Shown here: in pieces, positions 43,292-52,884 of the stretch
Layout: each line of letters starts with the position of its first letter
Position numbering within the stretch: the first letter of the stretch is position 1
From: an uncultured Lachnospiraceae bacterium
GTDB taxonomy: Bacteria; Bacillota; Clostridia; Lachnospirales; Lachnospiraceae
Length of the DNA stretch: 64,000 bases
NCBI GenBank assembly: GCA_910576535.1
Contig: CAJTKK010000003.1
Location: 186,001 to 250,000 of the forward strand
Direction: 5' to 3'
Program-made: the position numbers and the translations under genes
Notes under the pieces: generated by a model
Told to the model about the DNA's origin: nothing
Database searches by the model: none
The model's input: the letters and a program-made list of their open reading frames with translations, nothing else

Positions 43292-45601
43292 TTATTTCAG
43301 CTTCCAGATATCCCTGTTATACTCCGCAATTGTCCTGTCGGATGAGAAGAACCCGGCCTTTGCAATATTCACAAGCATCATCTTCTTCCATTTCTGCCTG
43401 TCTTCATAATCCTTAAAGATCCTGTCTTTAGCCGCAATATAATCCTCCAGATCCAGTAAAGTCATAAACCAGTCTTTATTTAAAAGCTCTTTATACAGCC
43501 TCTCCAGGTTTTTCTTATGCCCCGCTTTCAAGGCTTCTTTACTTACGATAAAATCAACTGCTTCCTTAATAACCGGGCTGTTATCATAATATTCTTTGGA
43601 AACATAATCCGCTTTTGCATAATGATCAATAACAGCTTCCGACTTCTCGCCAAAAATGTAAATGTTGTCGTCCCCTACCAATTCGTGGATTTCCACATTT
43701 GCCCCATCGGAAGTCCCCAGCGTTACCGCACCGTTTAACATGAATTTCATATTGCCCGTACCGGAAGCTTCTTTGGATGCCAATGAAATCTGTTCGGAAA
43801 TATCACAGGCGGGTATCAGTTTTTCCGCATAACTTACATTATAGTTTTCCACCATAAGCAACGTCATATAGGGGCTGACTTCCGGATCTTTATTGATAAT
43901 TTCCTGCAATACAAGCAATAGATGGATAATATCCTGGGCAATCACATAAGCAGGAGCCGCTTTCGCGCCAAAAATAAAGGTAAGCGGTGTGGAAGGCTTC
44001 TTCCCCCTTTTGATTTCCAGATACTTATGGATAATATACAAGGCATTCATCTGCTGACGTTTATATTCATGCAGCCTTTTTATCTGAATATCAAAAATAG
44101 AATCCGGGTTCAGGGTCACGCCCTCTGCTTCCTGCACATAAGCGGCCAGCTCTTTCTTTTTCTCCGCCTTGATTTGGGCAAGACGGTCAAGCGCTGCCTG
44201 ATCGTCGGCAAACTCCATCAGTTTTTCCAGCTTATCCGCATCTTTTTTATAGCCGTCGCCAATCGTGGAGGATAAAAACTCTGCTAATTCCCTGTTGCAG
44301 GAAAGCAGCCATCTGCGGAAAGTAATGCCGTTTGTTTTGTTATTGAATTTCTCCGGATATATCTTATAAAATGCATTCAGTTCCGTATCCTTTAAGATCT
44401 CCGTATGGATAGCCGCTACCCCGTTTACCGAAAAACCGTAATGAATATCAATATGAGCCATGTGTACCCTATCGTCCTCATCAATAATCTGCACCGTCTC
44501 ATCCTCATATTTTTCCCGGATTCTCTTATCCAGCTCTTTTATCACCGGCACGAGCTGGGGCACTACTTTTTCCAGATATTTTAACGGCCATTTTTCCAAT
44601 GCTTCTGCAAGAATTGTATGATTCGTATATGCACATGTTTTAGACACTACCTCTATAGCCTCATCCATAGTAAACGCTTTTTCTTCCACTAGAATACGGA
44701 TCAATTCCGGTATTACCATCGTTGGGTGAGTGTCGTTGATCTGGATCACCGCATGGTCGTACATCCTGCGCAGATCGTATTTCTTCTCTTTCATCTCCCG
44801 TAAAATAAGCTGCGCCGCATTGCTGACCATAAAATATTGCTGGTATATACGCAGGAGATTGCCCGCTTCATCGGAATCATCCGGATAAAGGAATAGTGTA
44901 AGGTTCTTTTCAATCTCTTCTTTATCAAAGTCAATCCCTTTTTTTACAATGCTTTCATCCAGCGACTCTATATCAAACAGACGTAATTTGTTCACGCCAT
45001 TGTCATATCCTACCACATCAATATCATACAGCCGGGATGTTACCTTTTTCTTCCCAAAATACACATCAAAGGTCACATCTGTCTTCGTCAGCCATGAACG
45101 GCTTTCCATCCATTCATTTTTCTCTGCTGTCTGAAGCCTGTCTTTAAATACCTGCCTGAACAGGCCGTAATGATAATTAAGCCCAATGCCTTCCCCCGGA
45201 AGCCCCAAGGTTGCTATGGAATCCAAAAAACATGCCGCAAGCCTCCCAAGCCCGCCGTTACCCAGGGAAGGTTCCGGTTCTATTTCTTCTATTTTAGCAA
45301 TATCCTTTCCTTTTTCCTTCAGGATAGACGCCGCTTTATCATAAATCCCCAAGTTAATCAAGTTATTGGAAAGAAGTTTCCCAATCAGGAATTCTGCGGA
45401 AATATAATATATCTTCTTTTCCCCTTCAATATTTTTTGAAACGCTCATCAATCTCTTCGTAAATTCCAGCAGACAAAAGTAAACTTCCCTGTCTTCCAAT
45501 TCTTCTAATGTTTTCCGGAACATACCGCCTGCCAGTTCTTCCAACTGCTGTTCCATGTTCAAAACTAACACATCTTTCTGCATATTTGTTTGCTGTGACA
45601 T
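43292..45601 (-). CDS. glgP: Glycogen/alpha-glucan phosphorylase (GT35)
   Basis: 769-residue PLP-dependent phosphorylase that releases glucose-1-phosphate from glycogen or maltodextrin. Family marks are KKIYYISAEFLIGKLLSNNL, EPEPSLGNGGLGRLAACFLD, INDTHPTMVIPELIRIL, and the PLP lysine in EASGTGNMKFMLNGA followed by LGTSDGANVEI. The start at 45601 has AGGAGG eight bases upstream; the frame to 45661 is not needed. It is a single gene downstream of a LacI-type gene and next to a GAAAACGTTTTC operator. Confidence 0.95.
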   Translation of the reverse strand: MSQQTNMQKDVLVLNMEQQLEELAGGMFRKTLEELEDREVYFCLLEFTKRLMSVSKNIEGEKKIYYISAEFLIGKLLSNNLINLGIYDKAASILKEKGKDIAKIEEIEPEPSLGNGGLGRLAACFLDSIATLGLPGEGIGLNYHYGLFRQVFKDRLQTAEKNEWMESRSWLTKTDVTFDVYFGKKKVTSRLYDIDVVGYDNGVNKLRLFDIESLDESIVKKGIDFDKEEIEKNLTLFLYPDDSDEAGNLLRIYQQYFMVSNAAQLILREMKEKKYDLRRMYDHAVIQINDTHPTMVIPELIRILVEEKAFTMDEAIEVVSKTCAYTNHTILAEALEKWPLKYLEKVVPQLVPVIKELDKRIREKYEDETVQIIDEDDRVHMAHIDIHYGFSVNGVAAIHTEILKDTELNAFYKIYPEKFNNKTNGITFRRWLLSCNRELAEFLSSTIGDGYKKDADKLEKLMEFADDQAALDRLAQIKAEKKKELAAYVQEAEGVTLNPDSIFDIQIKRLHEYKRQQMNALYIIHKYLEIKRGKKPSTPLTFIFGAKAAPAYVIAQDIIHLLLVLQEIINKDPEVSPYMTLLMVENYNVSYAEKLIPACDISEQISLASKEASGTGNMKFMLNGAVTLGTSDGANVEIHELVGDDNIYIFGEKSEAVIDHYAKADYVSKEYYDNSPVIKEAVDFIVSKEALKAGHKKNLERLYKELLNKDWFMTLLDLEDYIAAKDRIFKDYEDRQKWKKMMLVNIAKAGFFSSDRTIAEYNRDIWKLK

Positions 45602-45741
45602 TTTTTGTTCCTCCTGCATACATAAAATAATGTTCCCAGTTAAACAGTTAAACTGCATCAACCGCTCAAAAAAATAATATCATCCGCGTTCTTCCCTATT
45701 GCATTTTTGTTTAAAAATCTCTATATAGTAAGTTACCACAG

Positions 45742-45753
45742 GAAAACGTTTTC
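45742..45753. promoter_or_regulatory. LacI/CcpA-type operator upstream of glgP
   Basis: Perfect 12-base palindrome GAAAACGTTTTC, about 140 bases upstream of glgP. A -10-like TATATA lies downstream on the minus strand. It fits a LacI-family or catabolite (cre) operator; the adjacent LacI-type protein is a natural candidate. Confidence 0.65.
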
Positions 45754-45816
45754 TACAATCGTCAAATTACACATTTTTTTCTGTTTTTTTTGTGACATTT
45801 TTCTAAAATATGGATT

Positions 45817-46806
45817 TTAGCAAATAATATCCAGATACTGCATACGGACAATACGGTAGTCCAAAATTCTTTTTCTCCCTTCGCCCCCGTTTAAAAGGGA
45901 ATGAAGCTCTTCCACTGCCGCCGCAGATATTTCCGCAAATCCCTGCCTTACGGTATTCATCTGTTTCCCGGCATAACCCATCAGGGTAATCCCGTCAAAA
46001 CCACATACCGGACGAAAGATATCCATCTCCATCAAAGCTCTCATGGCGCCGATGGCCATTAGATCGGAAGCGCATACCAGGACATCCTTTTCTTCCGCAT
46101 AACTAAAAGTAATCTCCCTGGCTTTCCGCTCGGAAAAGTCCCCTTCTTTAACAAGAAGATCCAGCCCCAGCTCCTTGGCCAGTTCCTGGATGCCTTTCAG
46201 GCGCTGTTCTGTCACATAACCATTTTTTTTGCCGGCTATATAGAGAATGCTTTTACACCGGTTATCCACAATTGTCTTCTTCGCCACCTCATACTGCGCC
46301 ATCTCCTGGTCTATGGATACGTATGAAGTATTCTCATTCACAATGGGCGCATCCACCACGACTGCTTTAAATGCTTGGGAACGGAGCAGTCCTTGCAGCA
46401 CACTGTCATTTTTGGATAAACCATAAATAATAATTCCATGAATCCTCTGTGAATTCAGATAACGAACGATCTCCTCCTCCGACCGGCCCTCAAACATGGA
46501 AAAGAAAAATGTGTTCACATCTAACCCCAGCTCTGCTGCTTTGTTGATCGCCCCGGAAAGATAACGCATATCAATCTCATCAATCGCCTGGGTACGGGTA
46601 TTCAGATTAATCAGCAAAGCCACCCGCCCTGCCTGTTTGGATGACAAGGCGGCCGCCACGGAGTTAGGAAGGAAATTCAGCTCCTTCACTGCATCGTTTA
46701 CCTTCCTTTTCGTTTCCTCACTTACATTCGGATAATTGTTGAGGACTTTTGAAACGGTAGATATCGCTACTCCTGCGTGCCTTGCCACATCTTTAATGGA
46801 AACCAT
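45817..46806 (-). CDS. LacI-family transcriptional regulator
   Basis: 329 residues with N-terminal helix-turn-helix SIKDVARHAGVAISTVSKVL, the hinge FLPNSVAAALSSKQ, and a sugar-sensor domain (RVALLINLNTRTQ, GIIIYGLSK, DVLVCASDLMAIGAMRALME, GFDGITLMGYAGKQMNTVRQ). The ATG at 46806 has AAGGAAG about nine bases upstream; a GTG three codons earlier lies too near that site. It precedes glgP on the same strand, so control of glgP at 45742-45753 is a reasonable inference. Confidence 0.9.
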   Translation of the reverse strand: MVSIKDVARHAGVAISTVSKVLNNYPNVSEETKRKVNDAVKELNFLPNSVAAALSSKQAGRVALLINLNTRTQAIDEIDMRYLSGAINKAAELGLDVNTFFFSMFEGRSEEEIVRYLNSQRIHGIIIYGLSKNDSVLQGLLRSQAFKAVVVDAPIVNENTSYVSIDQEMAQYEVAKKTIVDNRCKSILYIAGKKNGYVTEQRLKGIQELAKELGLDLLVKEGDFSERKAREITFSYAEEKDVLVCASDLMAIGAMRALMEMDIFRPVCGFDGITLMGYAGKQMNTVRQGFAEISAAAVEELHSLLNGGEGRKRILDYRIVRMQYLDIIC

Positions 46807-46937
46807 GGGGTACACTTCCTTTTCTTTTTCTTTTTGGAAATCGTTTTCTTCACTATATTATACCAGCCCGCCGGAAATGTCCAGAACTTTTTTTGCAGTT
46901 TTTCCCATATTTGTCTACGCAGCCCTGGAAAAACTGC

Positions 46938-47720
46938 CTATATCGTAACGTCTATGTTCCCGCCCTCTGTCACCGCAGGAACTTCCGGCATCTGCGCCTG
47001 CATTTCTATCCCTGCCAGTTCCAGGGATACGCCGCTTTGCCCTTCCCTTCTTTCCTTCTCCAGTTCATTAAAAAGAGCCTTCAGATACTGCATATCCGCT
47101 TCTGTTATTTTCCGCAGCTCTTTTGCCCTATGCTTTTTCTTTAAAAGCTCCAGGTCCTCCGGATCCATGTCATCATAAGAAACTGCCGTCAATTCCTCCA
47201 GTTCTTCCAGGCTTTCCAGTTCCTCCAGCGTCTCTTCCAGCTCTTCCATGAGTTTTCTCATTTCCTCACTGTCCAGCTCCGCGTTCTCTGCAATTTCCAT
47301 ATTCCCTTTGCGGATCTCATCCCTGATGCCATCCCCGTTCTCATCCCTTTCCGCTTCGCAGGGGCCTCCCTTTTTCCCCCGTTCCTCTTCCTGCAGATGC
47401 TTTACCTTCTTTCTGGCCACTTGGGCAATCTGCTCTGCATGCATAATCGCCCTTCTTACTTTATTTTCATCATATTCGCCGCTTCTTAGCTGACGGTAAA
47501 GCAAAGCTACCTTTTGAAATGCCCTGGCGGTCACCTGCTTTGCGCCCACAGATGTCTTCGCCCTGATCAGTTGCCCTGATATTTCTCTGTGGTTATATAC
47601 CAGCTTTTTCTTTTTCTTCTTCTGCTGGCGGGAGGTTTTTATTGTTCTTGCTGCAGTTCCTTCTGCACGCTTTGAAACAGCCGTTCCCATACCAGACCCT
47701 CCAATTCCCATCATCCCCAT
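46938..47720 (-). CDS. Conserved-looking protein of unknown function, helical
   Basis: 260 residues, function not recognised. It starts with a Met/Gly-rich leader (MGMMGIGGSGMG), then a basic stretch with six consecutive lysines. A helical block at about 40-115 (YNHREISGQLIRAKTS, KVALLYRQLRSGEYDENKV, AQVARKKVKHLQEEE) is followed by a Glu-rich coiled region (about 150-190) and a second helical part. No membrane segment or signal peptide is present. From memory, similar proteins are common in Lachnospiraceae, but I cannot verify that. AAGGAGGATGACTGT before the ATG at 47720 is a strong site, so it is translated. Confidence 0.8.
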   Translation of the reverse strand: MGMMGIGGSGMGTAVSKRAEGTAARTIKTSRQQKKKKKKLVYNHREISGQLIRAKTSVGAKQVTARAFQKVALLYRQLRSGEYDENKVRRAIMHAEQIAQVARKKVKHLQEEERGKKGGPCEAERDENGDGIRDEIRKGNMEIAENAELDSEEMRKLMEELEETLEELESLEELEELTAVSYDDMDPEDLELLKKKHRAKELRKITEADMQYLKALFNELEKERREGQSGVSLELAGIEMQAQMPEVPAVTEGGNIDVTI

Positions 47721-48097
47721 ACAGTCATCCTCCTTGATTTCTACGGGCAGCAAGCCGCGCTCATATCTCCAATGCCCTGACGGATATCATATGCGGCAAA
47801 AGCGCGCTCCTTGCCATTTTTTCCCTTGCCGGGCAGATATTTTCATACTTCTTCCAGCAGCCGGCGGCTTAACTGCATGAAACACGAAGCAGCTCAAAAC
47901 CACCGCTGCAGGCGGCAGGCTCAAAACACCTCAAAAACATATTGGCGTTTAACCTCCGGGGTATCTGCCGAATGTGCATATTTTAGGTTCGCCAGACCTA
48001 TTGCCTGCGGAAATAAACCATTAAAAAATTTCTATTTCTGATATATTTATATCGGCAGTTTTTTCCTATTCCATAACGGAACTCTCTATATTGCCGC
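47721..48097 (-). other. Gene-free stretch with direct repeats and a possible 23-codon frame
   Basis: No supported gene. On the minus strand a small frame (47869-47940, ATG to TAA, 23 residues, three Cys) has GGAGG about 12 bases upstream and contains two GTTTTGAG repeats. A hairpin AGGT...ACCT with CTGGCG loop precedes it. It could be a leader or a repeated element; evidence for translation is thin. Confidence 0.3.
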
Positions 48098-50749
48098 CTA
48101 ACTGTCTGCCCGGATACGCTCCACAATGCTTTGCTTCTCCACCGTCTTTTGCATCATCCCGGGAATCCATATGCCGATTGCCAAAAGAATCGGGATAATA
48201 ACCGCAAGCGGCCATAAAGTAAAGCGGTACGTAAAAAACCATAAAGCAGAAAGCGCCTTCCCCGCTACAAAAAATGACATTGCCGCCCCAAGCCCAAGGG
48301 CTGTCATCCCTGCCGCGGCAGTATAAAAAAGCCCCTCTAAAACCAGCATTTTCTTTAATTGTCCCGCCGTCATCCCGATTGCCTGCAGCGTTGCAAATTC
48401 CCTGCGCCTCGTAATTATGCTGGTAAGCATGGAATTGATAAAATTCAAAATGCCAATCAAGCCTATCACAAAGCTAAGCGCGCCGCCTATCAGAAGGAAC
48501 ATATTCCTAAGCCCTTCAAATTCGCTTTCGCTGACCGCTCTCGAGCTGTAATTCATCATCGGTTCCTCTTTCCCGGTATATTCCTTTAAAAAGTATTCCA
48601 TTTCCTCCTCCGTTCCGTCCTGCACATTGTATACAAAGCTCATAATCCCGGGACGGGCCGCCATCTGCAGATAAACTTCCGCCGGAAGATAAAAACTATA
48701 ATTATAGGAAACCCTGCAGGAACTGGTATAATATCCTACTTTTACTTTTGCCATTACCTCAAATTCATAATTCATCGGGGCATTCCCGCCGGACACATCG
48801 GAAGTTCCCTTGCAGTTATGAAGAATGACCTTATCGCCGATATCATAGTGGGAAGACTCCCAATATGGGTTCCCGTCATCATCGCAGTTAATGCCTTCCA
48901 ATATATATTTTCCCGTTTTCAGTTTTTCTATATCAATCTCACCCTCAATCACTTCCAGGTTCCCCAAAGGGAAATTCTCCATGCCATAAACAGCGCATAT
49001 CTCCCTCTCGTCCGGCATTGCATTCCCCCGATACAGCGCTATCCCTTTTTCCTCCGGTTCCACGGTAAAAAATTCTGCATCCCTGATGTTACTGTATATC
49101 CTGCCCCCTTCTTCTACTCCTGGGTTTTCCAGGATAGCATTTATCATGCTCTCCGAAACGGACTCTTCAAAGCCCAAATACCTGTAGTTAAAATAAGCCG
49201 TGTGAGCTACCATAAAATCACTTTCCAAAAACTTGGAAAGATATTTGTCCATATCAAAACCAATCGTGAACGTATAAATGGTATTAAACAGCACAAGGCT
49301 CAGCGCCATGGACAAAACTACGAACGCGGTCCTTTTTTTATCCCTTCCCAGGTTTGCGGCCGCCATGGAGGATATTTTGGAACGGGACAATACCCGCTTC
49401 ATCCCCCGCGTCCTGCCCTTATTGGCAATGGCGGCATAACCCGTTTCCGTCTCCAAATATTTTTTTGCGGCGGCTCCATTCTTCCTTTCTTTTTTCTCTG
49501 CCCCCCGTCCGCTTCCCCCTTCCGCATAGCGCACCGCTTCCACCGGGGATACTTTTGCCGCTATCCTCCCCGGTTTTGCCGTACTGATTGCTACTGTAAA
49601 AAAGGAAAAAATGCCGCTGCCGATAAAAATAAGGGGATTGGCTGATGTAAATGCCACATACGCCTCCCCATCAGCCAGAACCGCTTTTGTAATGACAGGA
49701 ACCAGTCCGCATCCGATCAGATACCCGGCAAGCAGACCGGCGGGGATGCCGATGCCAGCCAGCCGCAAAGCCTGCCTGCGGATCATTTTTTTCACCTGTT
49801 TCCCAGTAGCCCCTATGGTTTTGATTAAACCGTAAAACCGGATGTCTTTTACTACGGAAATCTGGAAAATATTATATATAATCAGATATCCCGTCAGCAC
49901 GATGAGACACAGCGCCGCTGCCATTGCCGCTGCCATACCGGGGTCCATTGCAAAATTCGCCGAGATATACGACCAGTTCACATTATTGTCTAAAAAATTA
50001 TCTGCATTTTCATCTATGGAAAAACCGCTGTCCACAATGATCCGCTCCATTTTTTTCTCCAAATTCAAAGAATTGCGGAACATAATATAGCTGTTAATAG
50101 CCCCCGTCATCTCATAATTTTCTTTATAACTGTTGTAAAGCTCATCTATATGGGCATCCACATATGCCCTGGAAGTCACCATAATAGATGCAGGAAAGAC
50201 CGGATCTGCTTCCCACCAGCCGGAAAGCACAAAATCCCGGCTCACTTCTTTCCCGTGGACAAGCAGTCTCAATGTAACCGGCGCACCCATCTCTTTCCTG
50301 GCGCCAAGCATCTGAATGGTTTTTGTGTCCATCATAATTTCATTTTCCTTTTCCGGTTTGTGTCCTTCCTCCGGCTCGCAAAAACCAAGTTTTATGCCTG
50401 CATCGTCCATGTAATAAAGCTCCCCATGACGTTTCTGAAGTTCCTCATTCAGCACCTGGTCGCTTAACAGGCGGTTGTAGGAAATCTCTTCAATCAATTC
50501 ATGGTCTTTGACTTTTTCATACTCTTCATCGGTAATATATTTTAACACTCCCATTCCATCGCCCCCGGCCTGGCGCATAGTCTGACGCTGGAAGTTTTCC
50601 ACCACGCCGCTTCCTGCTGTAAAAACCGCCGTAAACAAAACCGAGGTCAAAGCGATCGCCGCCATTGCAATCAAATTCCTCGTCCTGTTAGCCGCAAAGC
50701 TTTTATCGGCAATCCGCCTGACTGCTTTTTGATTTTTTATCCGAAACAT
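48098..50749 (-). CDS. FtsX-like ABC transporter permease
   Basis: 883-residue membrane protein with two FtsX/MacB-type units. One membrane segment lies near residue 25-45, three cluster near 275-400, one near 480, and three are at the C-terminus (FLLIGGALSFVIGLIGILNF, then ITRRREFATLQAIGMTAGQL as the conserved cytoplasmic motif). Large extracytoplasmic domains lie between. It partners with the ATPase at 50846-51514. Such pairs expel or sense peptides and antibiotics, or act on lipids; the two-component genes upstream favour the former. The start at 50749 is the first sensible ATG, though AGGAG is 13 bases away. Confidence 0.88.
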   Translation of the reverse strand: MFRIKNQKAVRRIADKSFAANRTRNLIAMAAIALTSVLFTAVFTAGSGVVENFQRQTMRQAGGDGMGVLKYITDEEYEKVKDHELIEEISYNRLLSDQVLNEELQKRHGELYYMDDAGIKLGFCEPEEGHKPEKENEIMMDTKTIQMLGARKEMGAPVTLRLLVHGKEVSRDFVLSGWWEADPVFPASIMVTSRAYVDAHIDELYNSYKENYEMTGAINSYIMFRNSLNLEKKMERIIVDSGFSIDENADNFLDNNVNWSYISANFAMDPGMAAAMAAALCLIVLTGYLIIYNIFQISVVKDIRFYGLIKTIGATGKQVKKMIRRQALRLAGIGIPAGLLAGYLIGCGLVPVITKAVLADGEAYVAFTSANPLIFIGSGIFSFFTVAISTAKPGRIAAKVSPVEAVRYAEGGSGRGAEKKERKNGAAAKKYLETETGYAAIANKGRTRGMKRVLSRSKISSMAAANLGRDKKRTAFVVLSMALSLVLFNTIYTFTIGFDMDKYLSKFLESDFMVAHTAYFNYRYLGFEESVSESMINAILENPGVEEGGRIYSNIRDAEFFTVEPEEKGIALYRGNAMPDEREICAVYGMENFPLGNLEVIEGEIDIEKLKTGKYILEGINCDDDGNPYWESSHYDIGDKVILHNCKGTSDVSGGNAPMNYEFEVMAKVKVGYYTSSCRVSYNYSFYLPAEVYLQMAARPGIMSFVYNVQDGTEEEMEYFLKEYTGKEEPMMNYSSRAVSESEFEGLRNMFLLIGGALSFVIGLIGILNFINSMLTSIITRRREFATLQAIGMTAGQLKKMLVLEGLFYTAAAGMTALGLGAAMSFFVAGKALSALWFFTYRFTLWPLAVIIPILLAIGIWIPGMMQKTVEKQSIVERIRADS

Positions 50750-50845
50750 AATGATACACCGGCTCCTTTCCCTTTTTTCGATCAACCAGTTGACAGGCAG
50801 CCCTTTAGCCAGAATACTCTCCTATCTCTTTTTTCCTGGCTCTGC

Positions 50846-51514
50846 CTAGCCTGCAATCCTCCCATCCTCAATACGGACAATCCGGTCCGCCATCTGCGCA
50901 ATCTCCTCATTATGGGTTATCATTACCATCGTCTGTTTAAATTTTTCGCTGGTAACCTTTAAAAACCCCATCACATCCTGGCTGGTCCTGCTGTCCAAAT
51001 TGCCGGTCGGCTCATCCGCCAACAAAATAGCTGGTTTGGAAGCAAGCGCACGGGCAATCGCCACCCTCTGCTGCTGTCCTCCGGAAAGCTGATCCGGTCT
51101 CCGGTCCGCCTTCCCCTCCAGCCCAAGGGTATGGATAATCTTTTCCATATACTTTCCGTCCGCTTCTTTCCCGTCCAGTTCCATAGGCAGGACAATATTT
51201 TCGTAAACATTCAATACCGGAACAAGATTATAGCTCTGGAAAACAAACCCTATTTTCCTGCGCCTGAAAATGGTAAGGGCATCGTCCTTTAAGGAAAAAA
51301 TATCCTTTCCCGCCACTTCTACGCTTCCGGCCGTCGGCCGGTCCAATCCCCCTATCATATGCAGGAGCGTGGATTTCCCGCTGCCGGAAGTTCCTACTAC
51401 CGCCACAAATTCCCCGCTTTCCACTGAAAAATCCACGCCGTCCAATGCTTTCACCGTCACTTCGCCGCTCCCGTAATATTTCTTCAAACCTTTTGTTCTT
51501 AGAATTTCCATCAT
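50846..51514 (-). CDS. ABC transporter ATPase (MacB/LolD/BceA type)
   Basis: 222-residue ATPase: Walker A GTSGSGKSTLLH, signature LSGGQQQRVAIARAL, Walker B ILLADEPTGNLDSRTSQ, H-loop MITHNEEI. The VFQSYNLVPVLNVYENIVLP stretch is typical of LolD/MacB-type ATPases. Starts at 51514 or 51511 (ATG ATG) after AAGGAAGG. It precedes the FtsX-like permease gene and follows a promoter with direct repeats. Confidence 0.92.
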   Translation of the reverse strand: MMEILRTKGLKKYYGSGEVTVKALDGVDFSVESGEFVAVVGTSGSGKSTLLHMIGGLDRPTAGSVEVAGKDIFSLKDDALTIFRRRKIGFVFQSYNLVPVLNVYENIVLPMELDGKEADGKYMEKIIHTLGLEGKADRRPDQLSGGQQQRVAIARALASKPAILLADEPTGNLDSRTSQDVMGFLKVTSEKFKQTMVMITHNEEIAQMADRIVRIEDGRIAG

Positions 51515-51544
51515 AACCTTCCTTTCCTGTTATTTCATAAAACC

Positions 51545-51583
51545 ATTATACCCCGTGATTCTTTCCAGAATCTTTCTGGAATC
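51545..51583 (-). promoter_or_regulatory. ABC operon promoter with OmpR-type direct repeats
   Basis: A -10 TATAAT (51545-51550) lacks a good -35. In its place are two adjacent 11-base repeats, GATTCCAGAAA (51573-51583) and GATTCTGGAAA (51562-51572), followed by GAATC. OmpR-family regulators bind such tandem sites, so activation by the response regulator at 52885 is likely. Confidence 0.65.
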
Positions 51584-51762
51584 TTACAGTTTTGAAAGAA
51601 TCCCGCATCCTTTTATTCAACTTTTATTCCTATACAATTTCCGGTGTCCTTTTTTTGTAAAACCATGCCGCAAAGAACAAACCGCTAAAAGATGTATAAA
51701 ATGCCGGGATATTATACTGACAGATACCGCAAAAATTTTGCAAGACGCTAAAAGCAGGCAGA

Positions 51763-51829
51763 TAAAAACAAAAATTGTTGGCAAATGCTATTCTGCAACA
51801 TTTTATGCCAAAACAGCATTCGCCAACAA
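51763..51829 (-). terminator. Terminator of the two-component operon
   Basis: 15-base arms (51775-51789, 51815-51829) with one mismatch, 25-base loop, then TTTTTGTTTTTA on the minus strand. It separates the kinase from the ABC promoter. Between it and the kinase stop (51940) no gene is seen. Confidence 0.7.
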
Positions 51830-51939
51830 AATCCAGATTTCCATACGTTCTATGCCAACATCCCCTATTCCGGCAAAAACCATATCCGGCCGGAAACAGA
51901 CCCATAACCGCTTCTTTGCATACAATAAACTATCATCCA

Positions 51940-52845
51940 TTACAAGCGGGTCTTTGGAAGGAAGACGGAAAACAAGGAGCCTTGTCCCGGATGGGAGTCC
52001 ACCTTGATATAGCCTCCTTCCCTGCTAAGAATCTCCCTGGCAAGGTATAGTCCGATCCCTGCCCCGCTCTCTCCCCTTACTGCCGGGGACCGGTAAAAAC
52101 GGGCAAATATTTTTGCCGTTTCTTCTTCTTTCATCCCAATGCCCGTATCCCTGATGTCGATGCGTACGAACATTTCATACTCTTTTGCCGATATTTCCAC
52201 AGTTCCTCCCTCCGGCGTATATTTGATCGCATTATCCACAAGGTTGGAGACCGCTTCCAATGTCCATTTAAGGTCAAAACACGCCCAAAGCCCGGACGCC
52301 TCCCCCACCAGAAGAAAAACGCCTTTCTGTCTTGCCGCCAGGCCGAAGTCCAGTTTCCCCAGCAGGCTGTCCACTCTGGTATTTTCCGGCTTTACTTCTA
52401 TCATGCCGCTTTCCAGACGGGACATTTTTACGAGGAACTGGATCAGGAAATTCAGCTTCTTCGTCTGTTCCTCAATTTGAAATACGATATTTCCCGCCTG
52501 TTCATCCAATTCCCCATTTTCCTCCAAAAGCTGCGTATACAGCAGCATATTGGCTATCGGCGTTTTGGTCTGATGAGATATATCGCTTACCAAAACTTTT
52601 ATTTTTTCCCTCTCTTCCTCTATCTGCGCCCTTGCTGACTCCCCATAAACAAGATATTGGAACATTTGGGCTTCTAAACGGGAAAGCCGGCTTTCGTCAT
52701 ACACAGTCTCTGAAAACGTACCCGTTTTTGCCGCTTCAATCATATGTTCAATCCGGTTCCAAGTTCTGTTTACCTTTTCATTCAAAAGACCAAAAGCAAG
52801 CAAAAACATGCCGGCCACACACGCACAGAAAAAATACATCCCCAA
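51940..52845 (-). CDS. Sensor histidine kinase
   Basis: 301-residue kinase with a single N-terminal membrane segment (about 3-21) and no extracellular domain. The HisKA box carries H91 in VSDISHQTKTPIANM. The ATPase domain has the N-box NLVDNAIKYTPEGG, DTGIGM and GAGIGLYLAR. Lacking a sensor domain, it may take its signal from the FtsX-like transporter, as intramembrane-sensing kinases do. The TTG at 52845 has GGAGG seven bases upstream and is preferred over the ATG two codons later. Downstream of the regulator gene by 39 bases. Confidence 0.9.
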   Translation of the reverse strand: MGMYFFCACVAGMFLLAFGLLNEKVNRTWNRIEHMIEAAKTGTFSETVYDESRLSRLEAQMFQYLVYGESARAQIEEEREKIKVLVSDISHQTKTPIANMLLYTQLLEENGELDEQAGNIVFQIEEQTKKLNFLIQFLVKMSRLESGMIEVKPENTRVDSLLGKLDFGLAARQKGVFLLVGEASGLWACFDLKWTLEAVSNLVDNAIKYTPEGGTVEISAKEYEMFVRIDIRDTGIGMKEEETAKIFARFYRSPAVRGESGAGIGLYLAREILSREGGYIKVDSHPGQGSLFSVFLPKTRL

Positions 52846-52884
52846 AATACTTCCCTCCTCCCGTTACCGTCAATTTCCCATACT

